Positions 10,302 through 22,202 of a stretch of 64,000 nucleotides of DNA are shown here, piece by piece. The position numbers were made by a program, and so were the translations under genes. The notes beneath the pieces were generated by a model that saw nothing but the letters and a program-made list of their open reading frames with translations, ran no database searches and had not been told where the DNA came from. The stretch comes from Schizochytrium sp. TIO01. Its lineage: Eukaryota; Sar; Bigyra; Thraustochytrida; Thraustochytriidae. Position 1 is the stretch's first letter. The number at the start of each line of letters is the position of its first letter. The stretch covers positions 2,230,001 to 2,294,000 of the forward strand of contig SMSO01000035.1 in the NCBI GenBank assembly GCA_004764695.1. The letters run 5' to 3'.

Positions 10302-13300
10302 ATGGCGCCTGCCAAAAAGGACAGCAGTGGCAAAGGAAAAGCTAAACTAAAGGCAGCAGAGCACAACTTAGGAAATTTAAGCGACGCGGAGAAAGAATAC
10401 AATTTACAAGTTCCCCGTGGCGATCTGCGAATCCGATTCCCCAAAGTCGTGGTTTCTCCAGAAAATGATGAACAAGGTATATGGTTCAGATGGCGACTGG
10501 CAGCTATTGAACTTCCAGAGGAGGAAGGATTCGAGAACATAAAGAGCAAAGTTCAATCTGCAGGATGCACAGAGATTATCGAATGTACTAGTGGTGAGTT
10601 TGGGTTTCAAGGTGAAATCATGGGTGTACCAGTTTGCCCAAAATTTACAAATTTACTGCTACAAGAATCCCAAGATGGGGACCGCTACAAAGTTGTAGTT
10701 GAGGCTTTCCTCGGAGAATACGGCAACGCAGATGAAGATAAACTTGTGGGAAAGTCATCAGTTGACCTTGCTCCACTTATTGCGGATGCCATGAACTCTT
10801 TAAGACTCGATTTAAGACTTTGCCAGCTTGGAGAAGAAAGCCAAAGCTCACCAGAACAACTTACATCTTTGTTACTTGGCATCGAGATTGAGGCCAGCGA
10901 ACCTCTTAAAGATTTTTGGGCAAACGGTGCCCTCTTTTCATGCGAGAATTTGAAATTGCACAATGTACCCGATGAATGGAAAACTTTGTTTTCTTCGTCA
11001 GAAAATCCGGTAAAGGCGAAAGTAGATCTTGACACTATTACAATCCTGCACGGTCAGGTTTCGCAAGTCCCAGAAGATCCTAAGACTACTGCAAATAATA
11101 GCACCAACTCCAATGACCAGGAGAAAGGAAAGCATGGAGGCAGCTGTTCCAGTGAAGAGTGGGGAAGAAACTGAAATCAAGGAAGGTGAACCAGAGTCAA
11201 TCTGGACAATCTCAGCAGGTGCGATGTTTGGGCCTTCCGTATTTGTTCCAAGTTCAGTTTTGGAATCTCTTATGGAAAGTCACGAGCTTAAATTTGATTT
11301 TGTTGTGGAAAGTGAGCCATCTGCAGATGCAACATTGACTCTCCGTGGAAGGTCCGACGCTGACGTGAGTGGCTTACTCGTACAAAATGTGACCAAATCA
11401 AGTCTACAAAGTCAGCTTTCAATTCCTCGTATGCCGACACCGCAAAGTGATGAAGCAAATCACATAGACAACTCACATGAAACCATTAAAACCCAAGCTT
11501 CTGAACAGGAACCTCCATTTGTTTGTCTTATGACAATGGATATGTGTTTGGGTCGTCCGTTGGTTGCAAGTCCGCCAGAACCAAGACCTGTCTTACCTCG
11601 TGTGCGAGACCTCATTCAGGGCCGACCACCGCGTCGCATGCGGGCACCAAGCGCCATCGAGATGATCGATGAAGCTGCGGAGAATATCATTGATCGTGTG
11701 ACAAATGTATACGCATCTGCATCTACTGAGGAACAAGATCGCGTACAGCTTTTGCACAGTCTAAATATCAATGGTCACTACCAGGTAATGAGAAACTCAC
11801 TGAAGGAGGCACTAAGCAAATTTGTGACAACTGAACGTGATGGTGAATTTGCAGGACTACAAGGAGATGCTTTATATAGTGCTGTGTACGAGAAGGGCCT
11901 TGCATTGTTGAATCAAACCTTCAATGATAAGATTGAAGCCGCCAAACGAGGTCAAAATACTTTGAAGGACAAACCTACTCCAGCGCGTCGCGCATCCGAG
12001 CTTCAGCACCGCCTTGCGAATCTCCTGACCCGTGCTAAAGATTTTGAAGCTCAAGGCTTATATGAGGAAGCGGAAGAGCTGTATCAAGAGCGTGTTGGAG
12101 ATGCTGAAAAAACTTCTCTCATGGATAATGAGCAAGACCTTCCTGTCGATCCGCTTGTTTGGTTTCAGTATGCTACGTTTTGTCTTCGAAGGGGCCAATC
12201 TTATCGCGCAGCTGCCGCCGAATGTCTACAAAGCGCATTGGCCCTGGATGATCAGCATACTCCTAGTCTAATTGCGTACGGTGCTCTGCTGCTTGAAAGC
12301 GGCAGCGCAGCTCAAGCAGAAACGTTTTTGGCTCAAGCCTTGGCCGGCGATCCATCTGTGCAGGCTATTGGAGCGGATTTCTTTGCAACAGCACACGGAT
12401 TGTTGAAATTAATTCCTGAAAGATTGGCTGCATCTCAACCTCCAGCTAATTTCGTGGGAGCTTGCCTAGATTGGCAAATTGCAGAAGATGAAGACAAAAC
12501 GTGCCTTGCTTTGTACACCCATGCGTGCGCACGCTGTCTAAGTTGGAATCTTTCTCGTATGGCAGCCCAGCTTCTTAAGGCACGTACTCATGTATTTACC
12601 CTAGCTAAGGCGCGACTTTCGAATGAGGACATATCAGCTATTCGCTTTACAAACAAAATTCTTGAAGGTTGGCTTGAGTCAAATGAAGAGAAGCTAGAAG
12701 ATGCATTAGAAATCTGCGACTTTTCTCCGACAGGTTTTATGCTTCTCGCACAAGTTATGACCAGCAAGAACGAATTGCATCCAGGTAGTTCTTCATCGAG
12801 AGAACTGCACCGTCTCGCGCTCGAGCAAGCCTTCGGGCGGTTGACTTCTCCTGAGAAGTTTCCTTTAGCCGAGAATATTCTGTTTTGGCACATAACAATC
12901 GATGATGCTTTAGTGCAAAGGTCTGTGCTAGAGCTTGGTAAAATCTATTTGGAGGAGAAAGCAGCAGGGGCTGCGAAACGTGTTTTTCTTTATGCGTGCT
13001 CAAGATGGCCTTCGCCATTAGGTTGGATGGGAGCAGGGGAGGCGTGCATGCTAGGTGAGGCTTACACCGATGCCATCGATGCTCTTGCCGAGGCGAATTT
13101 GATGGATCAGTCTTCGCCTCGTATTTGGGGACTTCTTTCGCTTGCGTGTCTTCGATCAGGCATGCTTGAGCTTGGACAAATTTCTTTCAAGTACACCAAA
13201 GAACTTCGAGATACAAACCTTTTAGGGGACCTTGGTACCCAGTTTCTAGAGCTTGGAGACCTCGCCCGAGCGTCGGAGGCCCTCCATCAGAAGATGGCAA

Positions 13301-13464
13301 TTGACAGTTCTCAGGACCCAGCATTGGCCCAAACCTTGCTATTGCAGAATAGGTTTGAAGAGGCTAAAGTTCTCCTTAATTCCATGCAAACTGATGAGCA
13401 TGCACAATTAAATGACCTCCTTCGTAAGCTTGTTGTCCAAGACTGCCGTCTCGAGAGTGCGTAG
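10302..13464 (+). CDS. CFAP70: CFAP70-like ciliary TPR protein (frame change near 11010-11174: intron or frameshift)
   Basis: CFAP70 is an axonemal protein needed for ciliary beating; it implies a flagellated stage. Two overlapping frames make one protein of about 1,050 residues. The first (10302-11174, ATG at 10302) encodes an N-terminal beta-rich region plus a polar stretch. The second (from about 11070 to 13464) has no ATG at its opening and continues with PEPRPVLPRVRDLIQGRPPRR, then helical TPR repeats (about 11990-13400) such as LYEEAEELYQERV and DPLVWFQYATFCLRRG, resembling human CFAP70. Joining needs +1 mod 3. Two introns would do it: 11010-11073 (64 nt, donor GTAAAG, acceptor CCCAG) or 11053-11143 (91 nt, weak donor GTCAGG). 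A one-base sequence error is the alternative. I favour the 64-nt intron because of its better donor. Confidence 0.75.
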
Positions 13465-13861
13465 CCTCGTAATACATAACTCTACACGCTGCTTATATAT
13501 CATATCATAATTCGTTCAATGTATGAATCCAAATTTTGTTCTCTTCTCTTCTTTTTTAATCAAAAAGGCAAAGAAGAAATACCTTGATAAACGCATCAAA
13601 GTTGTACCCACGTTTCGCAATCCACTTTTAGTCTGTTAATAGATGGCGAAGCAAAATCGATGTCAAAAAAACAATAGCTTGTACAATACTTCCTAAGTCA
13701 CAGTCGAGTGCACACTAGAAGGCTTTCCTCCATAGTACCTTACTCCAGGTTAGAATGAAACTACACTAAGAGAGTTAAAATTTAAAAAGAAATCATGTTC
13801 AAGGATTTCTTGCCCGCACGCAGCACGCCATGCAAACTCCAGACTCCAATCATTGAGCATC
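13465..13861. other. Short intergenic region CFAP70-like / MOCS2A
   Basis: About 400 bases between tandem genes, AT-rich, with no gene seen. It presumably holds the upstream gene's 3' end and the MOCS2A promoter. Confidence 0.5.
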
Positions 13862-14167
13862 ATGGCTGACCCAGATACAGTTGGCGATAGCGCTGGACAA
13901 AGTTCTGGCGGCAAGAAAAGTATTCGAGTCAAGGTGCTATATTTTGCTCGGGCACGGGAGATTTGCGGACGGGCTTTGGAAACATGGGACCTCAGCTCAG
14001 GCGCGACTGCCAAGGACCTTGAAGCACAGTTGCTCCGTAAATATGAGGGGCTAAGTGAACTGACAGAAAGCTGTGCTTGGGCCATCAACGAAGATTATGC
14101 GGATGCCTCACAAGTTCTTGAGGACGGAGACGAAGTAGCTCTCATCCCTCCCATCAGCGGAGGCTGA
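13862..14167 (+). CDS. MOCS2A: Molybdopterin synthase sulfur-carrier subunit (MOCS2A/MoaD)
   Basis: Small ubiquitin-like sulfur carrier of molybdenum-cofactor synthesis: its C-terminal glycine is thiocarboxylated and donates sulfur to cyclic pyranopterin monophosphate together with MOCS2B. The protein is 101 residues, slightly longer than typical MoaD because of an 18-residue polar N-terminal tail. The beta-grasp signature is clear: IRVKVLYFARAREI at the start of the fold, ATAKDLEAQLLRKY in the helix, and the ending VALIPPISGG with the obligatory terminal Gly-Gly. The start is the ATG at 13862; the frame opens nine bases earlier at a TTG that is not a credible start. No MOCS2B or other cofactor gene is adjacent. 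Confidence 0.92.
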   Translation: MADPDTVGDSAGQSSGGKKSIRVKVLYFARAREICGRALETWDLSSGATAKDLEAQLLRKYEGLSELTESCAWAINEDYADASQVLEDGDEVALIPPISGG

Positions 14168-14921
14168 CTTAAAGTAAATAACCCCCCTTTATAGATTTAA
14201 CAATGAATTAGCTGGTGTAATTTAAGAGTCACCAGCTAGTTAAATTTTGCGCGATGTCACCCATCTCCAAAACGTATAAGAACGATAGCTTGGAATATCT
14301 CTTCCTTCAACAAAATTTCCTGTTTGTGATCAAGATATGAAATTCACATATAAAATCATATTGAAGCCCTTAATAGGAGAAGAGATTATGCAACTTTGCA
14401 CAGAAGTTTTTGGGTTTTTATAGAGCCATGGTATCGTGAAAAAAAAAAAATAGAAAATGAAGATAAGGAATGGTCAAGCTAGTTTGAAAAAGTTGCGTCT
14501 CGAAATGATTATGAAATATACGTTCGAGTATATCTGTAGATCAGAGCCTTGCTAAAGTCTCCTGTTAAGCAAAAGCTTTGTTAGAATTGTCGGTGCCTTG
14601 CTGATCCATGACCACGTGCGTTGCAATGGCTCCTTTCGTGTCAAGGCGTATACGCCTAGATTGCTTTTACAAAGTGGAATTTGCGTATGGGAGTGCGTTT
14701 GCTGAGATATCTACAATGGTTGAAATCTTCGACAGTTACAATAGAATTATAGCACCTAGAGTTGCCAAGTTTAAGTACGTTTGAAGGCAATGGTAATTCC
14801 TCAGTAGTTCAAGCTTCCTTCCTCCATATTCAGGGAAAATCAAAGCTCACATATAGATAAACTAATCGATCAAAGGCTCTACTATATTCAAAGATAGATA
14901 TAATAAAGCAGACTAGCATTT
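14168..14921. other. Convergent intergenic region MOCS2A / sorting nexin
   Basis: About 750 AT-rich bases between convergent genes, with short A and T runs (for example near 14440). Nothing else seen. Confidence 0.5.
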
Positions 14922-17231
14922 CTACATCATTCCTGATCTCGAGGACTGCTGGATCGCTTGAAGAAGGTCATTGGGTTGCGCTTTTGGCTCCTCATAGGTC
15001 TGTGTCATGTTAGATGACACAGGCGCTGGCGGCGGAGCAGTGGCATCTCTCAGTGCCAATTTGTCTGCTTCCTGGATAATTGTATCAGGGTCCTTGGACT
15101 CAAAATCAAAGTGTTTGGCGGGCACAGCCTCATCAGAAGCAGATGCACCGGTGGCTCCGTTTCCTTCGTGATGATCATAACCAGAATTAGATTGTGGAGA
15201 AGGCGGGAAAGAAAATACTGCACCTGTTGAAGAAAGTGGGGAAGCTACTGGAGAAGCTACTGGGCTTGCAAAGCCAGTGTCAAGACCCGGAGAAAGAGCC
15301 TCATTTTCATCAATGCGTGGAGGAACCGGGTCAAGCGTAGGTGCAGTATCATCAATTTCGGGCTCCAGATACGATACCGGTGCTAAGCCAACTCTGCCAT
15401 CGTGCGTTCTGACTTCACACCAACCATTATCGTCAGCGATAGGCCGTACGGCCTCGACAATATCACCTTCGCGGAGACTGATTTCGCCATCTTCTTCGGC
15501 CGTGAAGTTAAAGAGGACACGAAGGCTTCTGCGTGAGTCCCCAGACTCAAATGGTGGACTCATGCCAGGGCTACCAGCAGCAATGCTTGCTGCTGCAGCA
15601 CGTGCCGCTTGTCTAGCGAGTTTTTCTCGCTCAGCGTAGTCTAGAATGCAAGCTAGAGGTGCGACCTGGACTTGCTTCGGCGGAAGCGTTGACAGAGAAT
15701 TGCTGCACATCCGAACTACGTCTTGTAAATGATTGTTTTGAATCTGACCGAGGGTACGGCTCATGTCCGCCATCCGCACAGTCCGCTCAAACCGGTACCG
15801 ATCCATTTCGTAGCGGAGTCCACGAACAAGCTTTTTGACGTCACCCTGACGAGCACGAATCGTTTCCTGGAGATGCTCAGCCTTAACTTGAAGGCGGGCT
15901 TGTTTTTTATTTGGAACAGCCGAGCCAGGGGATGACGGGTTGCCAGTATGACTTTCAGCGAAACCATCATCATCATCACCATCTAGGAAAGGTTGACTCG
16001 CAATTAACTGCTGTTCTGATGCTTGCAGTTTGGTCCTCAGATTTCCGAATTCCCGCATTGAAATTCGGTGTTTATGCATTGATGCTTTGACCTCTGCAAC
16101 CAGAACCTCGAGTTCTTCTAATATTTGGATTTCAAAGGATAGCTTTGTTTGAATGACATTAAGACTCTCTGTAGCCTCTTGCTCCAGGGAGTGGGCACGA
16201 CCTTCGGCTAATTCGTGCATAGAATGGAGTACACCTGGCATATTAATGATGGCGTCATCAAAGCCCCAAGACCTGGTTGGGTCTGATGCACGACCAAATA
16301 GGTGGTTAAAGCCAGCTTCTTTAGAGTTCCATTTTTCCCATGTTTTAGCCATTTCTCGTTGATCTCTCGCCTGACGTTGAATCGTTGTTTGCATCTTGAG
16401 GAGAGCTTCGCGCATACTGGTGTATACGGAATGGACTGTTGAGATTTCCTTAGCTGCCTCTTTAAGAAAATCATGAACATTGGGCGGCAGTGGAACTCGC
16501 ATGAGCATCTCCTTCCATTGGTTGAGGCCTTCGCATTCGAAGGGCAAGTGACGGGTAGAATCAGAATTGAATTTGGCGATCTGCGGTGAGCAGAATGTCT
16601 CAAATACAGCATCCCGTTTGAAGACTGGGTTTCGTGCAACTTCGCGCATGAAATGGTCAAGCACTTCAACCATCTTTTCATCCGCGAGAGCACTTTTGGG
16701 TAAGCTCGGTACCATGGCACCTGTAAAGCGGTCCCTGAGGGCATTCTGAAAGACTTTGAACTCTTTGAACTTGCGCTTTGTGTCAATATGCATCCCATTA
16801 TTAGGGGGTTGGGGGTTTTCACCGCCGAGATATTGCATGTTGGCGGCCTCTTTGTATACTCGGATCATGTAATACTTTTCGGTCTTAATGAAGAATTTCT
16901 TCTTCTTTTCCACCTCCTTTGCAATTGACAAAGTGGACCCAGTGTCGTGAGTCACATATTCAAGCCACTGCTCCAATTCACTAGCAGTTTGCTGCGGTCC
17001 CGGACTTTCCTTGGATTCCTCATCGTGCAGAAATTCCCCAAGGGATTGCGTGCCTTGAAACTCGTCCGAATGGACCGGTCCGTCGAACGGAGTTGATGAG
17101 AAGCCGCTGGTTTTTCTCTGGTTGCCCACGGCCAGATCCATTGCAGTGTTGCTTGTCGCAAACCCGTCTTCGCCGCCGCTTTGCTTTGTGCTATTGCGCT
17201 GCAGCGACGACCTCATCTTCAGCACGCCCAT
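14922..17231 (-). CDS. PX-BAR-SH3 sorting nexin-like protein
   Basis: Membrane-remodelling protein of the sorting-nexin type, expected on endosomes or the plasma membrane, where PX binds phosphoinositides and BAR senses curvature. It has 769 residues. PX is at about 90-220 with the lipid-binding KRKFKEF motif and the PSLPKSAL loop. A long alpha-helical BAR region covers about 265-515. SH3 lies at about 570-627 (RVLFNFTAEEDGEISLREGD, NGWCEV, GLAPVSYLEPE) and should bind proline-rich partners. The last 140 residues are Ser/Pro/Glu-rich and disordered, with repeated SPVASPVASP-like motifs. The start is the ATG at 17231; the frame is open a further 75 bases but has no ATG there. The order PX-BAR-SH3 with SH3 towards the C-terminus differs from animal SNX9, which is SH3-PX-BAR, so no exact orthologue is claimed. 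Confidence 0.85.
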   Translation of the reverse strand: MGVLKMRSSLQRNSTKQSGGEDGFATSNTAMDLAVGNQRKTSGFSSTPFDGPVHSDEFQGTQSLGEFLHDEESKESPGPQQTASELEQWLEYVTHDTGSTLSIAKEVEKKKKFFIKTEKYYMIRVYKEAANMQYLGGENPQPPNNGMHIDTKRKFKEFKVFQNALRDRFTGAMVPSLPKSALADEKMVEVLDHFMREVARNPVFKRDAVFETFCSPQIAKFNSDSTRHLPFECEGLNQWKEMLMRVPLPPNVHDFLKEAAKEISTVHSVYTSMREALLKMQTTIQRQARDQREMAKTWEKWNSKEAGFNHLFGRASDPTRSWGFDDAIINMPGVLHSMHELAEGRAHSLEQEATESLNVIQTKLSFEIQILEELEVLVAEVKASMHKHRISMREFGNLRTKLQASEQQLIASQPFLDGDDDDGFAESHTGNPSSPGSAVPNKKQARLQVKAEHLQETIRARQGDVKKLVRGLRYEMDRYRFERTVRMADMSRTLGQIQNNHLQDVVRMCSNSLSTLPPKQVQVAPLACILDYAEREKLARQAARAAAASIAAGSPGMSPPFESGDSRRSLRVLFNFTAEEDGEISLREGDIVEAVRPIADDNGWCEVRTHDGRVGLAPVSYLEPEIDDTAPTLDPVPPRIDENEALSPGLDTGFASPVASPVASPLSSTGAVFSFPPSPQSNSGYDHHEGNGATGASASDEAVPAKHFDFESKDPDTIIQEADKLALRDATAPPPAPVSSNMTQTYEEPKAQPNDLLQAIQQSSRSGMM

Positions 17232-18311
17232 GACTGTTGTCCTCCTCCTCGTCGTCTCCCGCAGCGCTTGGCAGGAATCCGAGGCAACTCCTTTCCGAGT
17301 TTGCAAGCAGCAAACACCTACTCAGTCAATTGATGTGTCAATTCAATCCAGTCCGGGTTCGAAGCGACGCCTATGCGCTGCTCCTACCAGTTCCTAAGGC
17401 ACAAGTTCTTTTTCAACAAGAGTAACAGCAGCACGTAGTCGGTAGATAGTTGCTCGTTCGTAGTACAGCTTAGGAGGTAGGTAGATGGGCAACTCGAAGG
17501 AAAGTGGCACAATCTCAGGACTCTCGCTTTTGCTTTTCCTGTCAAGGCCGGTGGCAAGTGCTTCTGGTCACTCCTGTATCTCGAAAGCGGCAGCCTGCGA
17601 CGTGCCTTTCAACAGCGAGCTTGGTTTATGTAGTCGCTACGGTCAACAAATTCGAATGTCCTTGAAGTGACGTACTTCAAGATGATAGGAACTTCAAAGG
17701 AGATGATGACGCTGTGTTTTCAAGACCTCGTATCTCCCAAATTTCCAGCGTGGCGTGGCAGCTTGATGCTTGCCCGCCTACTTTCTGTCGAGCGAGTGAG
17801 AGGACGCCTGGCTTTGCCGGGGCCCAATCGACGAGAGCGGCGAGTAGTGGAGAAGGTGCAGAAGAAGCGCAAAGGGTGGAAAGAAACAGGATGTTGTGCT
17901 CGACGAAACGTCCAGACGGATAATGGATGGACCGTCTCTCGGTTACTTCTACCCACCAGCTTCCAGGTCTGCACGCGAGGCGGCGTGCCTCCACTCGAGC
18001 CAGGTAAGGCGAGGCGAGGCGAGGCCAAGGTGAGAGGTGGGCCACGCAGCCTGCTTGCTGAGTGAAAAGCTCTCAATTGGCTCCACGTTCCGATTTGCCT
18101 TTGTTGATATTTGAGTTTCGAATTTTGAATTCCAATTCTTTCTGCGGATTTTATTGTTGTGTTTTTGAGGCACTTTTTGAATTTGCCCTATAATGCCTAA
18201 CTATGAAAAACTATAATATTAGGAGTGGCATTTTCTTGAGTTTCGCAAAAACTCGGAGAACAAACAATGCAATTCTTAATTTTAAAAAATAATTATTAAA
18301 CTAGATAGCAG

Positions 18312-18349
18312 TTTTTTTTTTTTTAAATTAATTGATTTAATTAAAAAAA
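18312..18349. repeat. AT-rich imperfect palindrome (T-run, TTAATT core, A-run)
   Basis: A run of Ts, a core AAATTAATTGATTTAATT, then a run of As. It can fold as a hairpin and resembles the elements at 21813-21838 and 33402-33441. Confidence 0.6.
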
Positions 18350-21300
18350 GAAACGAGGACAATAAACCCATTGGCTTACCAGCAGATCATCGAAACTTGG
18401 GAAAGCTAAGACAACTTGTACGTGGCAGCGAGAAATAGTACCCACTTTGGTGTCTCGGTCGTCGGTGCTTACTTGCTTTCTTCGGAACCTTTTCCTGAGC
18501 TGCTGGGCGAGAAACTCCAAAAGAGCAGAGAACGAACCTGGTAAGACGTATGGTCTTTTCTAGCCACTCCTACCACTGCGCTGTCCCCAGTAATTGCGAC
18601 CTTTAGAAAATTAAAAATTAACAAATTGTAAAGGCCAAGGAAAACCTGATGTCTTTCATGATTGAGAGTTGCAAAAGTATAGTTTGAAGATACCAGCGGT
18701 GCACGTTTCTGCAAGACGTTTCTGAGAATGTGTAATTATCGAGTTAGGTCGCTTCATTGAGGCAGAACCATCGAGTTCCCACAACATGAGAAGAGGAATC
18801 TCTGCGGCACAGAGTCAGTGGGAAAAAAGAGTTCTTCATCATCTTCTTTTCCAACAGATAATATAAAATACCTGTGGATTTTGCCTTTAGTTTTGGAGAA
18901 CAGGCCGAAAGTGGATCTTGAAATCGTTGAGAGCATTGAAGTTTATCTTCTACAAAGAGACGTGCTGGTAAATGATTGAAGACGCGCACAAGGACAGCGA
19001 GGAAGCGCAGGAAAGAATGTCACGGGATGGAAGGCCTCGGGGACAATATCAACACAAAGTAAGCCGATGGGGACATGACTTTAAACAGAAGGACGCGTGC
19101 TCGAGAGAGCTCAGCTAACACATTTAAGACTTCTATGTCCCTGAATGAATCGATGGTGTATGCATTGGGGAAGTGAGATTAAGTTGATGGACTACCTCAA
19201 CTATTACCTACCTACATAGCTACCTTCCTACCAAAGGAAGACAACCTTCGTTTGACTCCATTTCTGCACCATCGTGCCATTTGTTTGACGCCGTGATTTG
19301 CCTGTCAACATGTCAACATCCAAAAGAAAGTTTGGTTCGATCTCGTAGCAGCTTTTTCACACAAATGTTTTGACACGTTGTGTTGCCATGCTGTAACCTC
19401 CATCGGAACAGCTTAAACCATTAGTGGTGAAGTGGTTAAAACAGTCAGTACAGGGTTTACACCCTGGAGCTCAGACAGTGGAACTGCCTCGCGAGGGGTG
19501 AGACGGACCTGCTCATTGCTACCGTCTCTTGATCAAATCCTAGCTTTTCTGCGGTGCGACCGAGCTTGTATTCAAAGTGGTTGAAATTTTTATATGTTGT
19601 ACAGCAATGAAAGTCACTGCAGTGATAAGCATAGTGATAAGCATAATCATAGCCACTCCACATATATGCTTTTATCGTATCATAATCTTTTCTTGATTTA
19701 AACAAATTAGTGCACATTCACGGATAATCTCCCTATTGGACTGGATATCCTTGGCAATATATGAGTTTATTTGGCGAGGGGCACTGTCACCAGATCGAGA
19801 ATGTTAGGAGAATTGGAGCTTTGTTATTGCTGGTAACCAAAGCTATGCGAGATTCATTCCACTCTTTTGAGGCTCGGAGTTTATTTACTCTGTGATGAAC
19901 CAACCATGCACAAATCAAAATCAGAGAGAGATTTAGAGAGATTTCAAGGCGCTCAGGCTAAGCATCAAGAATAGTAGTTCACTCTGGATATATTAATCTT
20001 CCTAAACTGTGTGATCAATCTTACTTTCCAAAACCAGATTATGAGCAAGAGAATTACCTATATCGCGTTAAAATTCACTTGATACACGCTAGGAATCATT
20101 GAATCTAAGCGACCATTATTTCAAACATTTTGTTTTATTCTTCGTGCCTTCTTTGGAGATATCCACCAAACGTTGGCCAATCTACAAGTCTGACCAGCAG
20201 CTAGACTTCCATGCTCTTGTTTACTCCAAGCCCTCACTCGCAAAGAAGGCAGGACGCTTGGTCCCCGAGGTTTCTCTGTTGATTCGGTGCACACACAAGG
20301 TCTATTGCGACCCTTGCTGCAATTTCATTCATAGAAAATAGGATCTCAGTGTAATCCTTCTCTATCGCTATGCAATATCAGCATACAGGCGAACTTCTCG
20401 GCCAGCACAGAAAACTTAACAGCATTTCTCTCTATCGATATTACTACAGTGTCAGATACCGAAAATAGTATAAATGGCAGCATTATATTGGAATCGTCAT
20501 CAGTACACTGTTGAAAACTTCTCCGACTTTCGGATATGATCTAAAGCAACTCCCTTCTCATCAATTTCGGTAAGGACAAGCCTCTTGGAGCTACACACAT
20601 TACTAGAAAGTCCACTCAAGCGGTTGCCTGATCCGCGTGGTCGCCCCCAATAAAGCGATTCGTGTAGTCTCAGATGTCAAGCCGACAGGGTGAAGTATTT
20701 TCAGTTAGTACTCGAGCGTGTACGATCAGAGAGCGGCTGCCATACTTTCTATAAACTTGTAGCACCTGCTCAAGGCCATGTTGTTGCTATTCTCAGGCCG
20801 TTGCTCATACGTAGAAAACCTACCTGGCGCTTTTCCTTCGTTTGACTTTGCTTGAGGCCAACAATCAATGACTCACAGCTCCGAAATCTTAGTTGTTGTG
20901 TGTTTTACTGTGGCACCGTGACAAACCAAGCCCGGTCATATTAATAAATCATCTCAAGACGGCGTGTATAGATAGAGCTAAAGATGTCTTGATATTGAAT
21001 AAGACAAGTGGAACAACTTCTATATTTGTTCAGATCTCCTCACATGGTTCCGAGTGTTTCGTCTGAGACTGTCCTAAGACTTTTACTTCATTAATCCAAA
21101 ACCATAGAAAGAGAATACTACTAGAACAGTTTTGCCTTCGTACTGCCAAGGCTTTATAATTTAACTTTGACAATGCCACCATGACATTCGATGTAAAGCT
21201 TGATGGAATGCAGGATGTTTTCAGACTAGGGAGCGCTAATCTAGCTCAAGCTCTACGGGATCACTAGATGGCCAAAGCTACTCTGTTTGTCACGATATCC

Positions 21301-21812
21301 TCTCACTATTTCTCGCAATAGAGCCCTGCGAGTTTACCAAAGAAGAATGGCATCACTGCGGCGGGTGCAGTGAGTCTTTCCCCACACGCCCATCTACTCA
21401 ACGACTTCTGCAACTGGCTGTGGAAAGATTCCAGAGCGACTCTGGAGAGACTATGACTATCCAGAAGCATTTCTCCTCTTACTCCGACTGATAAATAGGC
21501 AGCACAAATTCATTGATGAAAACACAGTGCCTGACCCTAAGAGTCGGAGGACATGAAAATTAATGAGCTGAGCAATCACAATGGATCAAAGCGAAACATA
21601 GCCGAGGACAAGCAAGCGGTAGGTTCTTCTTTTAAATTGTCATCTGCTGCGGTTCCCTTGGCTTTGCCAGAAGAACTCTTCGCACGGTCTAATTTCAATC
21701 CTTAAACTTTTGCGTCTTCAAGTTTATCATTCATGAGCACCAATAAAGAACTTGCAAGAAAGTTTCTCCTATCTTTTTATGCTGACTTTAGAACTCTTTA
21801 ATTGAAGTACAA

Positions 21813-21838
21813 TTTTTTTTTAATTAAATTAAAAAAAA
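21813..21838. repeat. AT-rich imperfect palindrome
   Basis: T9, then AATTAAATT, then A8; nearly self-complementary. It lies about 360 bases upstream of the RCC1L-like start. Confidence 0.6.
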
Positions 21839-22202
21839 GGAGAATTAAGCGTAGCTATGAACATACTAATATCTAATGTCACCCTGGTCCTAATACTACT
21901 TAATTAGGTACTATTGTATTAAAGTTAAAAATAGCTATTGTGGATTTACTGTAGCGTGAGTAGCTGACTTCTATCCATGATAAAGACAAGGCGAAGAGGA
22001 TTATTATCCCGGCCGCTTGCTCTCCTATAGCATATCCTTAGTCGCTGTCGCCGTGCCTTGGCCGTTGCCACGCACCGACGTCGCCCATCGCTGACGTTCA
22101 TTGCCTTTTCCCCGCTTGTCTTCTAGCTGGTGCTCGTGCGCCGTTTGAACTACCCACCTTTGAAATTTCAAACTCAGCAGGTCACTCAAATCTGCAAAGA
22201 TC

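Larger units (their letters stand above)
17232..22202. other. Gene-poor region of about 5 kb
   Basis: No ORF here has family signatures or credible length on either strand. Overlapping frames around 17.67-18.08 kb reflect a GC-richer patch with a (GGCGA)n run at about 18006-18025. TACCTA motifs occur near 17475 and 19195-19230. AT-rich inverted elements sit at about 18312-18349 and 21813-21838. Promoters of the divergent sorting nexin and RCC1L-like genes must lie at its two ends. Confidence 0.5.

Noticed and set aside
17667-18076. Four overlapping frames of 69-132 codons on both strands
   Set aside because: A GC-rich patch with few stop codons; no frame has a domain or is favoured over the others.
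19410-19475. tRNA-like segment: A-box match TGGTGAAGTGG and a CAGGG-TTTACAC-CCTGG arm with a Val-type TAC anticodon loop
   Set aside because: The D-stem does not pair, there are extra bases before the anticodon stem, and there is no T-arm or acceptor stem. At most a tRNA relic.
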